A stretch of DNA of 64,000 bases, from positions 62,001-126,000 of the forward strand of contig JBCAML010000020.1 in NCBI GenBank assembly GCA_038503075.1, read 5' to 3'. Positions within the stretch are counted from its first letter, which is position 1. Every line of letters begins with the position of its first letter. Positions 1-11,521 of this stretch are shown one piece after another. The position numbers and the translations under genes were made by a program. Origin of the DNA: Gyromitra esculenta (Eukaryota > Ascomycota > Pezizomycetes > Pezizales > Discinaceae). A model generated the notes under the pieces. The model ran no database searches and was not told the DNA's origin. It saw only the letters and a program-made list of their open reading frames with translations.

Positions 1-494
1 GATTTCAAGAAAAAAAAATTTTGCCTCGCAGAAATTGGTATCAACAAGTTCGAGAGGCCTATCAAGATCGTCGGAGGACGGTTAGAGATGTAAAGATCCG
101 ATCTCGGTTTCAATGAACGCTGTGATCCAGGATATGGAGCCTTTGAGTGGGCCACGATGAGTGTTGACCTCTGCCTAGTCGTAAAAGAGGAAGGCCATTG
201 AAACCATGGTGTTGATTTCGAAATCAAGATCGTTAGGTACGGCGACGTCTACAGCGACGAGCCTATCATCCTTTCTATCTTGTTTCAGCTTATAGAAATC
301 AATCTAGCCTTCAAAATATAGACTCCCAATGACAGGGAATCATGTAGACGACCAAAGTTCTTCCAGTCGGTTGCCGGTAGTTACCTTCTCCATAAGGATA
401 CACTCAAATGTAAGTCTACTCTCTGCCGAACCGTCAATGCTATCACCTGGGCCACCAGGATTCAAGTATGGCGGTAGACATATTCGAGAGCTGC
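1..494 (-). pseudogene. Decayed coding relic at the window edge (unknown family)
   Basis: Read on the minus strand from about 494 to the window edge, one frame stays protein-like for about 160 codons and is interrupted only by stops. Readable pieces include GNRLEELWSST, LVAVDVAVPNDLDFEIN and TAFIETEIGSLHL. The four internal stops (TGA, TAG, TAG, TAA) sit where one C-to-T change from CGA, CAG, CAG and CAA would create each. That is the pattern left by repeat-induced point mutation, a fungal process. The gene continues beyond the window, and I do not recognise the family. It could be a transposon ORF or a dead host gene. Confidence 0.45.
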
Positions 495-621
495 AGCCTC
501 GTTAGCTGTCTTCAGGTAAGGATCCGCTGGCAAAGAGATCGGCATTACTAGGGGTATGAAGATGGAACAGACCCCACATCATCCCTACGGGGACCCTGTA
601 GAACGAAAAACACTGGCCTTC

Positions 622-2731
622 CTCTACAAGGTGTGGAAATGCATCATTCGACGACTTTCCCATATAAATGAAATGGGAAATGACACCAAATGATGCATTA
701 ACAGGGGGTGTTGTGTGTAAATGCATCAGTTGATGCCTTTACAGACGACTTTACCATGAAATTATACATTTACAAACGACTTTACTACTCAATAATGCAT
801 TTACTAACGACTTTCCCTATGACTTTTAATAAAATATAGGCACAGGACAGCGGGTAAACAGGATAGCTGGTATGAGGGAGATACTGAATGATATTGATGA
901 TATCTAGAACTACTCCTATACCTCATACTTAAATGAAATCCATCTTAGTACTCCTGCCTTAGTACTATCGTTCCCCCGCACATTATTCTATCCGACTTGG
1001 TATAACATTCTATCCGAGTCGGTACAACTAACCATCCGCGCCGGGATATTGTATAGCCGATCACATGATATGCACGTGAGTCTTACTTTGACAACTTTCC
1101 CCCTCTTACGACTTTACTGACGACTTTTCCTACGACTTTCCCCGCTTTTACGACTTTACTGACGACTTTACAATGAATTTCCAACTGTAAAGTCGTAGGT
1201 AAAGTCGTAAGGAAAGTTGTCGATGGTAAAGTCGTCTGTAAAGTCGTAGGGAAAGTTTGTAACGGGGGTAGTCCTACTGCTCCGTAGTGGGAATAGGTAT
1301 AGGAATACGGCCGTTGCAAATACTAAATCAGGTTGAGATGTTTGAAGAGTATTTCGTGCAAGGTACTCAATAATCTTAAGGGCTCTACTCGGTAGTATTT
1401 TTTATCTGATGAGACTGGGAAGAAGAGCAACAGGTGTCGGGGTCTCAAGGAGCGAGATTCTCGTCAAGCTCTCAGGTATCCCCCGAGATAAGCAGTGCTA
1501 CTTGAACGAGAAACCAACGACAGGAGAATGTACGAGGATTCTACAGGCTCTACCAACGGTTCAAGTTATGATGACTTGAAGACGGTGACAGCGAAAGATT
1601 ACTAGGTGTAATCTGAGGTTGTATTCGTAAGATACAGAGAGTGTACAATAGAAGACGTTGCTTAAGGAAAGAAGAAGAAAAAGTACAACAAGAGAGGAAA
1701 TCCCTTCGCTTATATACCACATTCTAACTCGTTCGATGACAAACACCTGACTCATTGCAACGAAAACCTAAAGAAACACAAGGAACGACAACGTAACACA
1801 ATACCCTTGTACCTTAGTACCCGGCGAACCAACGAAAACAGTTATCCATGAAACGGGGTCATGCACTATCTTTATAGTGCTGCTGACTCGCCGTCCTCTT
1901 TCTGTTCTACTCTGCTGGGGGCCTGTCGTGACCCTGAGAACATGCCAAGATATTGCAAGCGGGGGGCCTCAGGATTCAGCTAATGATCACTTCGGCGCTC
2001 TCCGACACTCCTCGGTTGTTCTGTCCAGTTAGACCTTCTTGATCCGCCAGCTGCATGCCATGCCTATGCTGGATGTAGGAATCGGCGCTGATCAGTCTAC
2101 TGTTGCATGTGAGGTGTCCTGCACTTAATAGATTCCCTATTGCCGCACCAGTGGCTCTGGGCCGCTAGTATATGCATAGATGGATTGGAAACGCCACCAC
2201 AGGAGCTTCCTGTGTTTGGTATCACCGGGGATATATCATTGGCTCGTCAGCTAATGTTATTCTCGCTGGTTCCACTCCATCGGAACAGCAGGGTAGCAGG
2301 TATCCTCTAACATGTGGTAGCTACACCACTCATGCTGATCCTTACTACCTCTCTGCTTGCCCAGTGCTATTATGCTTCACTGCAGGTAACGGTATTGTAG
2401 ATCCGTTACAAAGTTGTAAGAAAAGTCGTCTGATGGTTAAGTCGTCGGTAAAGTCGTAGGGAAAGTCGTCAAAAAGTGTATTTTTCCGTCTTTTCCTAGG
2501 ATATGTTGTGTTACTATATGGAATGTATATCAGAATAGGTAGTATGGTTTATAAGATTCAGTCAACCAACTGAGTAGCATAGGTTCAATTCATTCCCTAA
2601 ACTTTTAGCTTTTGGTTTTTATATATTTTTAAAACTTTCTAGAGCTGGGAAAGTCGTTGGGAGAGGTGTATAGTGACTCAAAGTATCCATTTCCTGATGC
2701 ATTTACTGATGCATTTCCACACCTTGTAGAG
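622..2731. mobile_element. 2.1 kb terminal-inverted-repeat element with internal GTAAAGTCGT arrays
   Basis: The sequence at 622-646 (beginning CTCTACAAGGTGTGG) is an exact 25-base inverted copy of 2707-2731. A possible 3-base direct duplication, TTC, lies just outside both ends (619-621 and 2732-2734). Inside are many copies of ACGACTTTAC or its complement GTAAAGTCGT: about 735-830, a back-to-back foldback at 1085-1260, and 2405-2475. GATGCATTT words recur near both ends. No transposase frame is visible, so it is probably non-autonomous. The class cannot be assigned from sequence alone. Confidence 0.7.
1085..1262. repeat. Foldback array of ACGACTTTAC / GTAAAGTCGT words
   Basis: The left half (1090-1176) contains tandem ACGACTTT words. 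The right half (1184-1262) carries the complementary AAAGTCGT words, so the segment can fold into a long imperfect hairpin. Related AAAGTCGT arrays at 2400-2475 and a single copy near 2648 lie in the same larger element. The 78-codon frame across it is a translation of the repeat, not a gene. Confidence 0.75.
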
Positions 2732-3581
2732 TTCCATCTCCACGCCCCTACACTAGTACATACGAAGATAGGCTCCGCCTGCGTTCTGTCTCCTTTCCTC
2801 GCGTAAACGAAAACATGTGATTTGAGGGTGAGGCCATGAACCATTTCTCTGATACAGATGCCGATCATGACTGTCACTGCTAGCATAGACTCTTTTTTGA
2901 GAAACGCATTTCTACTAAAGCAATACAGAAATCAGTTAGACGAGTATCGATGCGTGAAAGCCTAGCGTTGTTGCAATTGTTAGTGGAACGGGATTCAGGG
3001 GGAGCTCGGAGATGCATTGAAAATTTGCGTGCGAAGGCTGCTGTGGTGGAAGAGATTTCACTAGTACTACTAGTGTTATTACTAATCTGCAATTTTCGGT
3101 TATTTAGACCACTGCGTTATTTAACATGTCCGTTTGTGAACTTTAGGTTAAAAGGCTACTAGCGAATGGCCTGCTCCTTTCATCTATGGCCCGGGTCACC
3201 CACGAAAATCCAACGTTCGTGATCAGACCAGAACAGTGCTTAAAGTGAATTATTGCTATGGATTTACCTATAGCGATTTCGGGCTCCATAGTCCACATGG
3301 CAGAAACTGGTTCACTCCCTCGTCCGCCCAGCTTGTGTCAGTTCTCTGAAAAAGGGGCATTAATTAAGGCAACTACGTAAATTCAATAAGGTTTTACAGA
3401 AATCTTTGAGCCCGGATGTGAGTCGGTGAAGCACTCTCATTTCGCGAAATAAATAAAAATGCAAGAGCAAAATTTATAACAATTTAGCGGGATTTTTGAA
3501 ATTTACCATGTTTCTTAATCCGGAGTCAGAAAGTGTTGAATGGAATGAATAGATATGTGGTATTCGGTATGCAGTATATTA

Positions 3582-3824
3582 TACCGTAGGATCTCAATTC
3601 ATTCGGACGGTTGCCAAGAGCCATGGCTGACGCCATAAACGAAAACTAATCCTTTTTGTAGGTGAGATCGAGCAAAGCACGGAGCTCCAACACGAAAACT
3701 AGGGGGGTCAAGGCCAACACCAGCACACACAGGCCAAGTTTGCGTGTATCCTATCCTAGAAATAGCATAGCATCCCTAAGCCACATGCTTGGCAACCGTC
3801 CGAATGAATTGAGATCCTACGGTA
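3582..3824. mobile_element. MITE with 35-base inverted repeats flanked by TA
   Basis: Positions 3584-3618 (beginning CCGTAGGATCTCAATTCA) are repeated exactly in inverted orientation at 3788-3822. A TA lies immediately outside each end (3582-3583 and 3823-3824). TA target duplication with perfect short terminal repeats and a 0.24 kb body without a coding frame is typical of Tc1/mariner-type MITEs. The exact match of the arms suggests recent insertion. Confidence 0.8.
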
Positions 3825-6800
3825 GAAGAGAAAAGAGAATAGAAGAACGGGCATTGAGCCCCATATACATACTCCTTATGGAGTCATATATAAACAGGTT
3901 TATGGGGGCTCTTTGGGCGCCAGATAGATCGGCCCGAATAGCCCCCATTAGCAGGCGAGACTATTGACCGAACCGATATCAGTATCCCGAAGAATGACGT
4001 GCCAATAAAACACTAGAAAGCCTATGGATATATACCATATATACTGCCGAGTCACTTTCTATGAATTTCAATGTGGGCACAATATCACATACAATGCGCT
4101 CCTTATAGTTACATATAGGATCGCCGAGGCATCTTTATCTCCACAATCTTACACACGCTCTAGAGCCGTTCCCGGCCTCTTATTTACTATCTTAGCTACT
4201 ATCCTACGTTCCACAGCAAAAGACTACCCAGAATAAAATATGCTTATGAGACGTGTACTCATCTTCGAAAAAACCAAAATGAGAAGCGCCAAGTGGCATT
4301 TTGATACCTGGCCGATCACACGGAACTATAGTAATCCCCCCCAACCACTTAAGTAGCGCCTCAGTCATCATCTTCTTATGACCACTAATTACAATTCTGA
4401 CGAAGTTTTCCACCCAAAGTTACTTTCAACTGCATCTATAGCACATCGACCAACTGTTCAACTCCTACGCATTAATATATCACCCTCGCGGCTGCGTTAA
4501 TCGTACGATTTTCGTTCAGCATTTTTGAGGTTAATTTCGGTGCTTAACCCTTTTCAGGAAAGAGGCTTTATTTTTCTCCTTTTATCATGTGACAATCCTC
4601 TCTGATGTTAGATGTTAGCGGATGCGAGGGCGCTCCACCAAAAACCCCTTAGTTTTAACGAGTGGACATCTGTTGTAGAATTGGGAGAAACTGTGAGTCT
4701 ATTTATTTGGGAAAACTGCCACGGTGTAGTTGCCGAGTGACATTTTGTGAATATCGGTGTCGTATACAATCACCAAGGCACTTTCCTCCCCACGAACTAT
4801 TCGTCTCATATCTCGCGCTACTGTGCTGGAGGATTCAGGGTCGGGCAGCCTTTAAAGGTTAAATGGCCTGCTCAACCATTAGGAATCAAGCAGCAAACAC
4901 TCCAGCTTCCATCATCTCTTCTTTTACTAATGTTGGCTTCAATCCCCAGAGACCCAAAAGCGCCTGATGGTGTTTAGACTTTTGGCTAAATCAATTGAGG
5001 CTAATATCACATTATGTCACTAGCAATGCAACACCTCAGCACCTCTTTCCGACCACTGTCGATCCAACAACGCCAACCACGTTCTGCCCAATTATTCACC
5101 CCTTTCGCCCTACGTCACACGAACCTCTCTCCTGGCTAATCACCAGCTGAAACGACCAGTGAACAACAACAACCCAATATATGTCATTACACGCCAATTC
5201 CAGTCAAAGGGTGATAGCCTGTGATTCAGATCAACGTACACCAAGCTTTACTTTGCACATCTTTTAGAATATTCAGAAAGGAGCTCGTTACAAGATTCAC
5301 AAGAGGATACATTCAAAGATAAATGTGCAGCGAGGGACGAGCAAATTCTGCTCAAGAGGTAGAAACGTTAAGGTTCGCACAAATTTAATCCAGGAGGGAG
5401 AAAATCAGAGCAAACAAACCTCAAATCAAAGCGATTTCTGTACCTAGAGATCTAGACTATGAGTCCGGAAGAATATCCCACCTAAACCGTGATCATCCCT
5501 TTCGCTCAGCCAGCGCCCCGGATACCCGCTCTCCTCAATACGAAAGTCGGATCTAAGGAGCTTCTATCACCGCCGGAAGATCATCATATTACCTCCATGC
5601 TAGTGGCTATGACTGAAAGGCAAATCTTTGATCTCGAGAGATTGCCGCAGTATTCTTACCTTACTCCTCATCTCCAAACCTCTAAAGACAGGAGTTTATC
5701 CACAATTGACATACTAGAGACATCTTTCTCGATCCACCAATCCACCAAATAGCCGGTTTGTCAGGTTGGAAACTCCCATACACAGCCCAGATTCTTTACG
5801 AAGGACCATGAGACACAGAATCTACGTAACGAGAGGATATCCAAGTGCCGGGCCAGCGCATCCAATATGGATGGCACGTCCAAGTGAGCCATTTCTCAAG
5901 GCAGACGGAAAGGAGTCCCTACGGATGGCATCGAAAGTAGGATATTGAAGATGCGGCCCTAAGAGACTTTTGGCTTGGTTCGAGAACGACGGATGCAGGA
6001 GAGAATCTGATAGCAGCTTTGCTGCTTGAGCTAGTGCTGGATTAGGCGATGGATTGTCATCGTATAAGAGATGATCGTTAGCAAGCAGGGTGAGAGAATT
6101 AACACTGCTCCCTTGGACCGACGGAGTAGAGCGCCTGAGTCTAGAACATTTCGACTGTTCAGGAAACAGATAGCTTTTTCACCGATCCCGGTAGGGCAAA
6201 GCTTGTTCTGAAGTGTGCATGTGCCCCCACCTTTTATTTCCATGATTACATGCAACCCCGCATTGACCGCATCTAATATTAAACAAGGAGTCAGTTTTCT
6301 TTCCAGCTACGCCTCAAAGCAGATAAATCCTGCGTAGGACAGAAAAAATCTCGTTAGGTTTGGGTGAGGTATGGCTTGAGTTTAATTTGTTGCATCAGAT
6401 AAATAAAATACGCCGCCAAGAAAAGGCGCTAACCGTTTTAGACGGTGTTGCTATGTAGCTATTTATTCGACGACTAACCATCACTCGACCCAATTCAATG
6501 ATCAGCCCAACAGCAATACCGGTATCGGCAAAACCCGACGGAAAAAGACATTCTAGTCTGATACTCCCTTGTCTAGGCCCGCTGCTGGGCTCATAAAGTA
6601 GGCTCGAGTAACCGTGGGATGCCTAGGAGTGCAGGATTAGGGTTGTATACCTTTAGCACTATCGAGATAAATTGGCCAGGGATCCAAATTATCCGCATCT
6701 CTTATTCGTAAAACTGAGGGGAAGCGAGAGGAACCTGGCTTGCCGAAATGGAAAACGGGTGCCTGGATGCCCCTGAAGCGGATACAGATCTCAGCGACAA

Positions 6801-7237
6801 GCTTAAATCCCGCCTAATTGCGTTTCGGTACCAAGCAATTCCAACTACTCACTCGAATAGGTGCCACAACGATCCTATCAACGGCCAACTTGCAGCCCGG
6901 AAATATAAGTCTTGACTTTAGCCAGTAGGAATAGTAAACCCCCCCCCCCATCTCAGCTTTCATCACGGGTCAGACTGGATAAATCTGCCTGTACATACGA
7001 ATAGAATCCCCTCGGCGGAGTGGAGATTCCGCATCTCTTCAGACAAACAGCAATATACCGGATCCCAACGCGGCGGAAATTCCGATGGGGGATGCCGACT
7101 CCATTTGCCCGCCCGCGGAGTCTCGCACCGGACACCCATACAAATGGCAAAACTTAATTTTTCTTTAGCGAGCTCCAGGAAGCAGAAGAGATACTCCCCA
7201 CTTGGCATTCCGACCATCAAGCAAAAGATCTACTGTG

Positions 7238-7243
7238 TATAAA
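7238..7243 (+). promoter_or_regulatory. TATA box of the CE1/CBM1 esterase gene
   Basis: TATAAA followed by a GGGG run lies about 90 bases upstream of the ATG at 7331, a normal place for a fungal core promoter. A CCCCAC word at about 7196-7201 matches the complement of the CreA/Cre1 carbon-repression consensus, but one such word is weak evidence. Confidence 0.5.
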
Positions 7244-7330
7244 GGGGATGGAGCTGCCCACCTGTAAGTATAAGGAACATCCCTCATACATTGGCATTAC
7301 CACCATACCGGAGAATACCAAGCCATCGAC

Positions 7331-8658
7331 ATGCGCCTCTCAGTCTCTAGCATTTTTGTAGCTGCGGTCAGCTTGGCCTCTACGGCGGCTGCTGCTTCGC
7401 TGCAGCAGGTTACCGGCTTCGGTTCTAGCCCAACTGGTGCCACGATGTTTGTCTATGTATGTCTACACCAAGGCTCAATTGTGGTTCTTTAGTACTGACT
7501 AGGTCTATTTTTTCTTTTGATAGGTCCCCGACAATGTTAAGCCCAACCCAGCAATCCTTGTTGGGATCCATTGGTGCACCGGAACCGCACAAGCCTTCTA
7601 TACAGGGACAGGTTACAAAGCCTTAGCAGACACTTACGGATTCATTATTATGTTCGTGTCCCCAAGTAACTCAGCCTTAAGGGGGAAAAGCACCTGAGCT
7701 AACTGCAATCACAGCTACCCCAACGCGGTCGTCAGCGGTGGCTGTTGGGACGTAGCTTCCACAGCTACCTTGACCCACAACGGTGGCGGCGATTCAATCG
7801 CAATCCGCAACATGGTCAATTTCGCCATCACCAAATACTCCGCCGATGCTTCCCGCGTTTACGTCACTGGCCACAGTTCCGGAGGCATGATGACCAACGT
7901 GATGTGCGGTGCCTATCCCGAGCTATTCAAAGCCGGTGCAGCATTCGCCGGTGTTCCATTCGGCTGTTTCGCTGGCCCTAGCGCCTGGAACAGCGCCTGT
8001 GCTGGCGGCCAAATCATCCATACACCGGCGGAGTGGGGTGATATAGTCAGGAACGCGTATCCCGGCTACACCGGTGCCAGGCCGAGAATGCAGCTGTGGC
8101 ACGGAACCGCGGACGACACCTTGAACTTCGCCAACTTCGGAGAGGAGATTAAGATGTGGACCAACGTGCTCGGCGTCAGCCAGACTCCGACGAGCACGGA
8201 AAACAACGTCTTCGGAAACTCTGGCTGGGTGCGCACCAAATACGGAACCCAGGTTGAAGCGATCAGGGAGCAGGGACAACCCCATAATCTCCAAATCTTG
8301 GCGGATCAGGGTATGTATATGCCGTATCTGTGCAGCATGTAATCGATCAGCTGACACTCCCATGCAGTGGTCGCGTTCTTTGGACTTAATACGTCGGGTT
8401 CTGGTACTCCCACGTCGAGCACCGTTCTTACCCCAACCACTACCGTCGGACCCATCAGCAGCACCACTACCACCCCGATTGTGGCTCCAACGGGGGCTGG
8501 CGTTGCCAAGGTAAGCAGAAAGAACATTCGTCAGATGGGATTGAAAAGCTAACGTTAAACAGTGGGGACAATGCGGAGGGATAGGCTACAATGGGCCAAC
8601 CAACTGTATCTCAAGCACATGCACCGTTATCAACGCGTACTATAGCCAGTGTCTATAA
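7331..8658 (+). CDS. Secreted CE1-type esterase (acetyl xylan / feruloyl / PHB depolymerase family) with C-terminal CBM1
   Basis: Five exons: 7331-7456, 7524-7651, 7715-8310, 8368-8510 and 8563-8658, giving 362 residues. Residues 1-21 form a signal peptide ([20 protein letters not shown]). The alpha/beta-hydrolase domain shows GIHWCTGTA (oxyanion region), the nucleophile motif GHSSGG with Ser139, an acidic residue in [11 protein letters not shown] and a His in QGQPHNL. A Thr/Ser/Pro-rich linker follows, then a full fungal CBM1 at residues 332-362 starting WGQCGGIGY and ending YYSQCL. CE1 enzymes of this type remove acetyl or feruloyl groups from plant cell-wall xylan, and CBM1 anchors them on cellulose. 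The exact substrate (acetyl or feruloyl) cannot be decided here. Splice sites were chosen from GT/AG signals and unbroken family conservation across all junctions. Confidence 0.93.
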
Positions 8659-8979
8659 ATTTTAGCTGCGGGGGGCGGGGGACGGTTGGGCGAATAGCCA
8701 ACTTAAAAAAGATGTATATTAAATGGCGGAAAATCTTTGCTTGGTGGGTGAGCGGGGGGATTTGCGATGAATAAAATCTATCATGAAAAAACTCAAGTGC
8801 TGGACTAGTGAGACACGTTAAGAAAAACGGACCATCCTAAGATGGGTATCCGAGCAGTCACTAATCTAAGCAAGCCTACACCTGAGCCATGATGTAGTTT
8901 AAGGACACAACGCTACCGTTGGTTGCATGGAGAAATTTGGAAACTTGTTAAGTAGCACAGGGGCAACTCCTCCAGCGCC
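8659..8979. other. Convergent intergenic stretch
   Basis: About 320 bases between the ends of the esterase gene (+) and the broken secreted-protein gene (-). It holds presumably only the two 3' untranslated regions; I see no gene or repeat in it. Confidence 0.5.
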
Positions 8980-9561
8980 TCAAGAGTGATAGACTATCGC
9001 TCTCCCCGCAGCCCAGACGAAAGACCCACCGACTTTATCCTCCCACTGACACATGCCCACCACAGCCAGCACGAACTCGATGAGGGTAGAACAATACAGA
9101 CACGTTCCCGCATCACCGCAGACCGCCACACTCGCCGAATCCCTATCCGCCACACGGGTACACTAGTTCCCCACGTAGCAGCTCTGGCAGCACCGGATCC
9201 ACGGGTCTTCCTGGACGATAGAGTTCAGGCGGGCGAGGGCGCGGACAACGTCGTAGGTCAGGGGGCTCCCGGCGGTGGTTTCGCAGCTGACGCCGCTGGC
9301 GTTGGCGGTGGAGACGGTGGAGACTACGTGGTGGCTGCGGGATCTCTTGGCGCGGGGAGCGGGTGCGAGGAGGAGGGTGTAGGTGAACGTGTAGACGGTG
9401 GTTGGCGGGAGCTTGGCAATGCGGGTGAGGTTGAGGGTGGCGAGTTCTTGCGAGGTGTTGAGAGGTGCTGGAGGGCGCGTGCGTGGCTCGATGATGGGGT
9501 GGTGGACGTTGAAGGCTGCAAGAGACGTGCTGGTGAGGAGGAGGAGGAGGAGGGAGTGCAT
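8980..9561 (-). pseudogene. Cys-rich small secreted protein interrupted by one in-frame TAG
   Basis: Starts at the ATG at 9561 with a clear signal peptide (MHSLLLLLLTSTSLAA). It reads 132 codons to a TAG at 9163-9165, then continues in the same frame for 60 more codons to a TGA at 8980-8982. The sequence after the TAG clearly belongs to the protein: it contains CTRVADRDSASVAVCGD and ends AIVYHS, matching the homologue at 12842-13294 (CTRL...DVGICGD, ending IIYHS). The upstream part carries SCETTAGSP, matching LCETTPASP. No intron of reasonable size can remove the TAG. The copy is therefore a pseudogene with a single nonsense change, or it uses readthrough, or the TAG is a sequencing error. 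Function is unknown; this is a secreted fungal family with effector-like features. Confidence 0.75.
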
Positions 9562-10340
9562 TTTGGAGGGGGGGATCGCAGACGTGCTGGTCTGGCGGGC
9601 TGCAGAGACGGTGGGGTGTTGGAGGAGGAAGGGAGCGGGGATGGGGATGGGGATGGGGATGGGGGACTTGCTCCAGGGATGAGAACTGCTCAATACTTCT
9701 CTCATTCTATTTGATTGCTGCAGCAATCACGGACAGATATCGTGCAGTCCTCCATCCAGAGAGCAGCAGGAAGCAAGAGGCTCTCGACTGCTCCAGCAGC
9801 AGAGTCTCTAGCAGCCAACGTTGGCTGAACACAAGTGGAGAATCAGATACCGCAGCTCAAGGTAGCCATCTCGGTGGCCAGCTTCCTGATAATGCCCGCA
9901 AACTACATGTGGATGGCCAGACTCTCCGCAGCCAATGATGTTTCCACCCGCCTCGGCGCCGCCACTCTCCCGCCAGAGATGCATGCTGGTGTCACAAAGC
10001 AGCGAGTGCTCGTCCATGATGCCGCCGCCAAGACCAGCCCACACCCCCCACTCTTCCCCTCCATCCCGCGCGATCAGAGCCCGATTCTCTGCTCAGCCCT
10101 CCATGCACATCCCATGCGCCTGCAGGACCAGCTGTGCGCTTCGGCCAGGTCTCGCCGAATAGCCGAGAACCCCGCAGCGGGAGCCTAGCTCCAGCCTTCT
10201 CGGCCGGCGCCCTCCCGCATTAAAACCCCTCCCGTCCCCCACCTCTCGATGCGGGGATAAGCCGGCCCATGAGGTTTCTCTCTCCGCGACACCTTCGCTA
10301 CACCTCCACTTCCGCCCACTTCGCCATCCCCACCCGCAAA
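9562..10340. other. Divergent promoter region with GGGGAT repeat
   Basis: This lies between the divergently read secreted-protein relic and the amidohydrolase. It contains a short (GGGGAT)n microsatellite at 9637-9662. Open frames on both strands here are short and domain-free. Confidence 0.45.
9637..9662. repeat. (GGGGAT)n microsatellite
   Basis: Four tandem GGGGAT units lie just upstream of the secreted-protein start at 9561. Confidence 0.8.
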
Positions 10341-11521
10341 ATGGCCAAACCACTGGCCGTCATCGACTCCCACATCCACCTGTTCAACGACTCCCACCTC
10401 CCGCATCTCGCATGGGTCACCCCGCAGCACCCCCTCTTCACCGCGCACTCCATCCCCGAATACGTCGCCTCCGTCCCCGTCTCCCAGCGGCCCTCGCTCA
10501 AGGGCTTCGTCTTCGTCGAGACGGACCACCGCCACACCGTCCCCGCCCCGGAAGCGATTCGGAACAACGACACGGCGGCACTGCGCGAGTGCTGGAAATG
10601 GACGCTCGCCGAGTTCGAGTTCGGGTACGAGCTGTCCCTGTCCAGCGGACTGGTGAAGGGGGTCGTTCCGTGGGCGCCGATGAACCTGGGTGCCGTGGCG
10701 ATGGAACGGTATTTGCCGCTGTTGCTAGGCGACGGGGAGGACGTGGGTGCGCGGCGGAGGATACTGAAGGGGTTTCGATACCTGGTGCAGGATAAACCGC
10801 GCGGCACGATCAACACGCCCGAGTTCATCGCGGCGATGGAGTGGGCGTGGCGCAGGGGCTATGTGGTTGAGGTGGGAGTGGATATTCGCAGCGGCGGGAT
10901 GTGGCAGCTTGAGGAGGCGGTGGACGCGATCGTGCAGATTGTCACGAAGACGGATGTGCCAGCGGAGACGGGGGCTTTCGTTATCAGTATGTGTCTCCCC
11001 CCCCCAACTTCGTCTGTGGAGAGGAGGGAGGAGGGAGGGGCTAATTGGTTGGTGTAGACCATCTGGGGAAACCGAATCTTCATATCACTCCAGCTGAGAT
11101 ATTCATTACCACCAGCGACACATTCGACCGCTGGTCCGCCCTCATGACGCGTATCGGCGCAGCCCACTCGTCCATCACGGTGAAGCTCTCGGGCGCATTC
11201 AGCGAGCTCCCGCACGATCCGAAGCTCTATCCGCCCCCGTCGGCAGAGCACTTCATCGTGGAGCAAGTGCGGCCGTGGGCCGAACGAGTGTTCACGATCT
11301 TTGGGCCCAGACGAGTGCTGTGGGCAACGGACTGGCCGGTGTGTAAGCTGGGGTTCGAGAAGATATTTCCGGAGCTGGAGCCGGCGGGGGCGTGGGAGTG
11401 CTGGCGACGGCTGACGGTAGCACTGCTGGAGAAGATGGGGGTGAAGGAGGGGAGCGAGGAGGAGCAGGCGATTTGGGCGGGGAATGCGGCGAGGGTTTAT
11501 AAATTGGATGTGGAGCTGTGA
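10341..11521 (+). CDS. Amidohydrolase_2-type TIM-barrel hydrolase
   Basis: Two exons, 10341-10986 and 11058-11521, give 369 residues. The start MAKPL was chosen because it lies just ahead of the N-terminal metal motif D-S-H-I-H (His11, His13). Across the spliced junction the protein reads VI-NHLGKP, the conserved (D/N)HLGKP motif of this family. Near the C-terminus LWATDWPV supplies the conserved metal-binding Asp (Asp307). Relatives include 2-pyrone-4,6-dicarboxylate lactonase and fuconolactonase-type enzymes, which hydrolyse lactones or decarboxylate small acids; the substrate here is unknown. There is no signal peptide, so it should be cytosolic. Codon use is strongly GC-rich, unlike the gene-poor regions. 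The region upstream of 10341 stays open in frame (from 10269), but no better start is evident. Confidence 0.9.

Larger units (their letters stand above)
495..7330. other. Gene-poor region with inverted-repeat elements
   Basis: I see no convincing gene here. It holds the 2.1 kb inverted-repeat element (622-2731) and the MITE at 3582-3824. Two short stretches at about 4040-4080 and 4725-4770 translate to similar CRVTF(Y/C)E peptides and may be relics of a duplicated sequence. From about 4900 to 7230 only short open frames without recognisable domains are seen. The last 100 bases are the promoter of the esterase gene. Confidence 0.5.

Noticed and set aside
1083..1319. 78-codon frame with KVVSKVV repeats
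   Set aside because: Direct translation of the GTAAAGTCGT foldback repeat.
8986..9714. 242-codon plus-strand frame
   Set aside because: It is antisense to the Cys-rich secreted frame, Gly/Glu/Arg-rich by codon shadowing, and lacks any domain.
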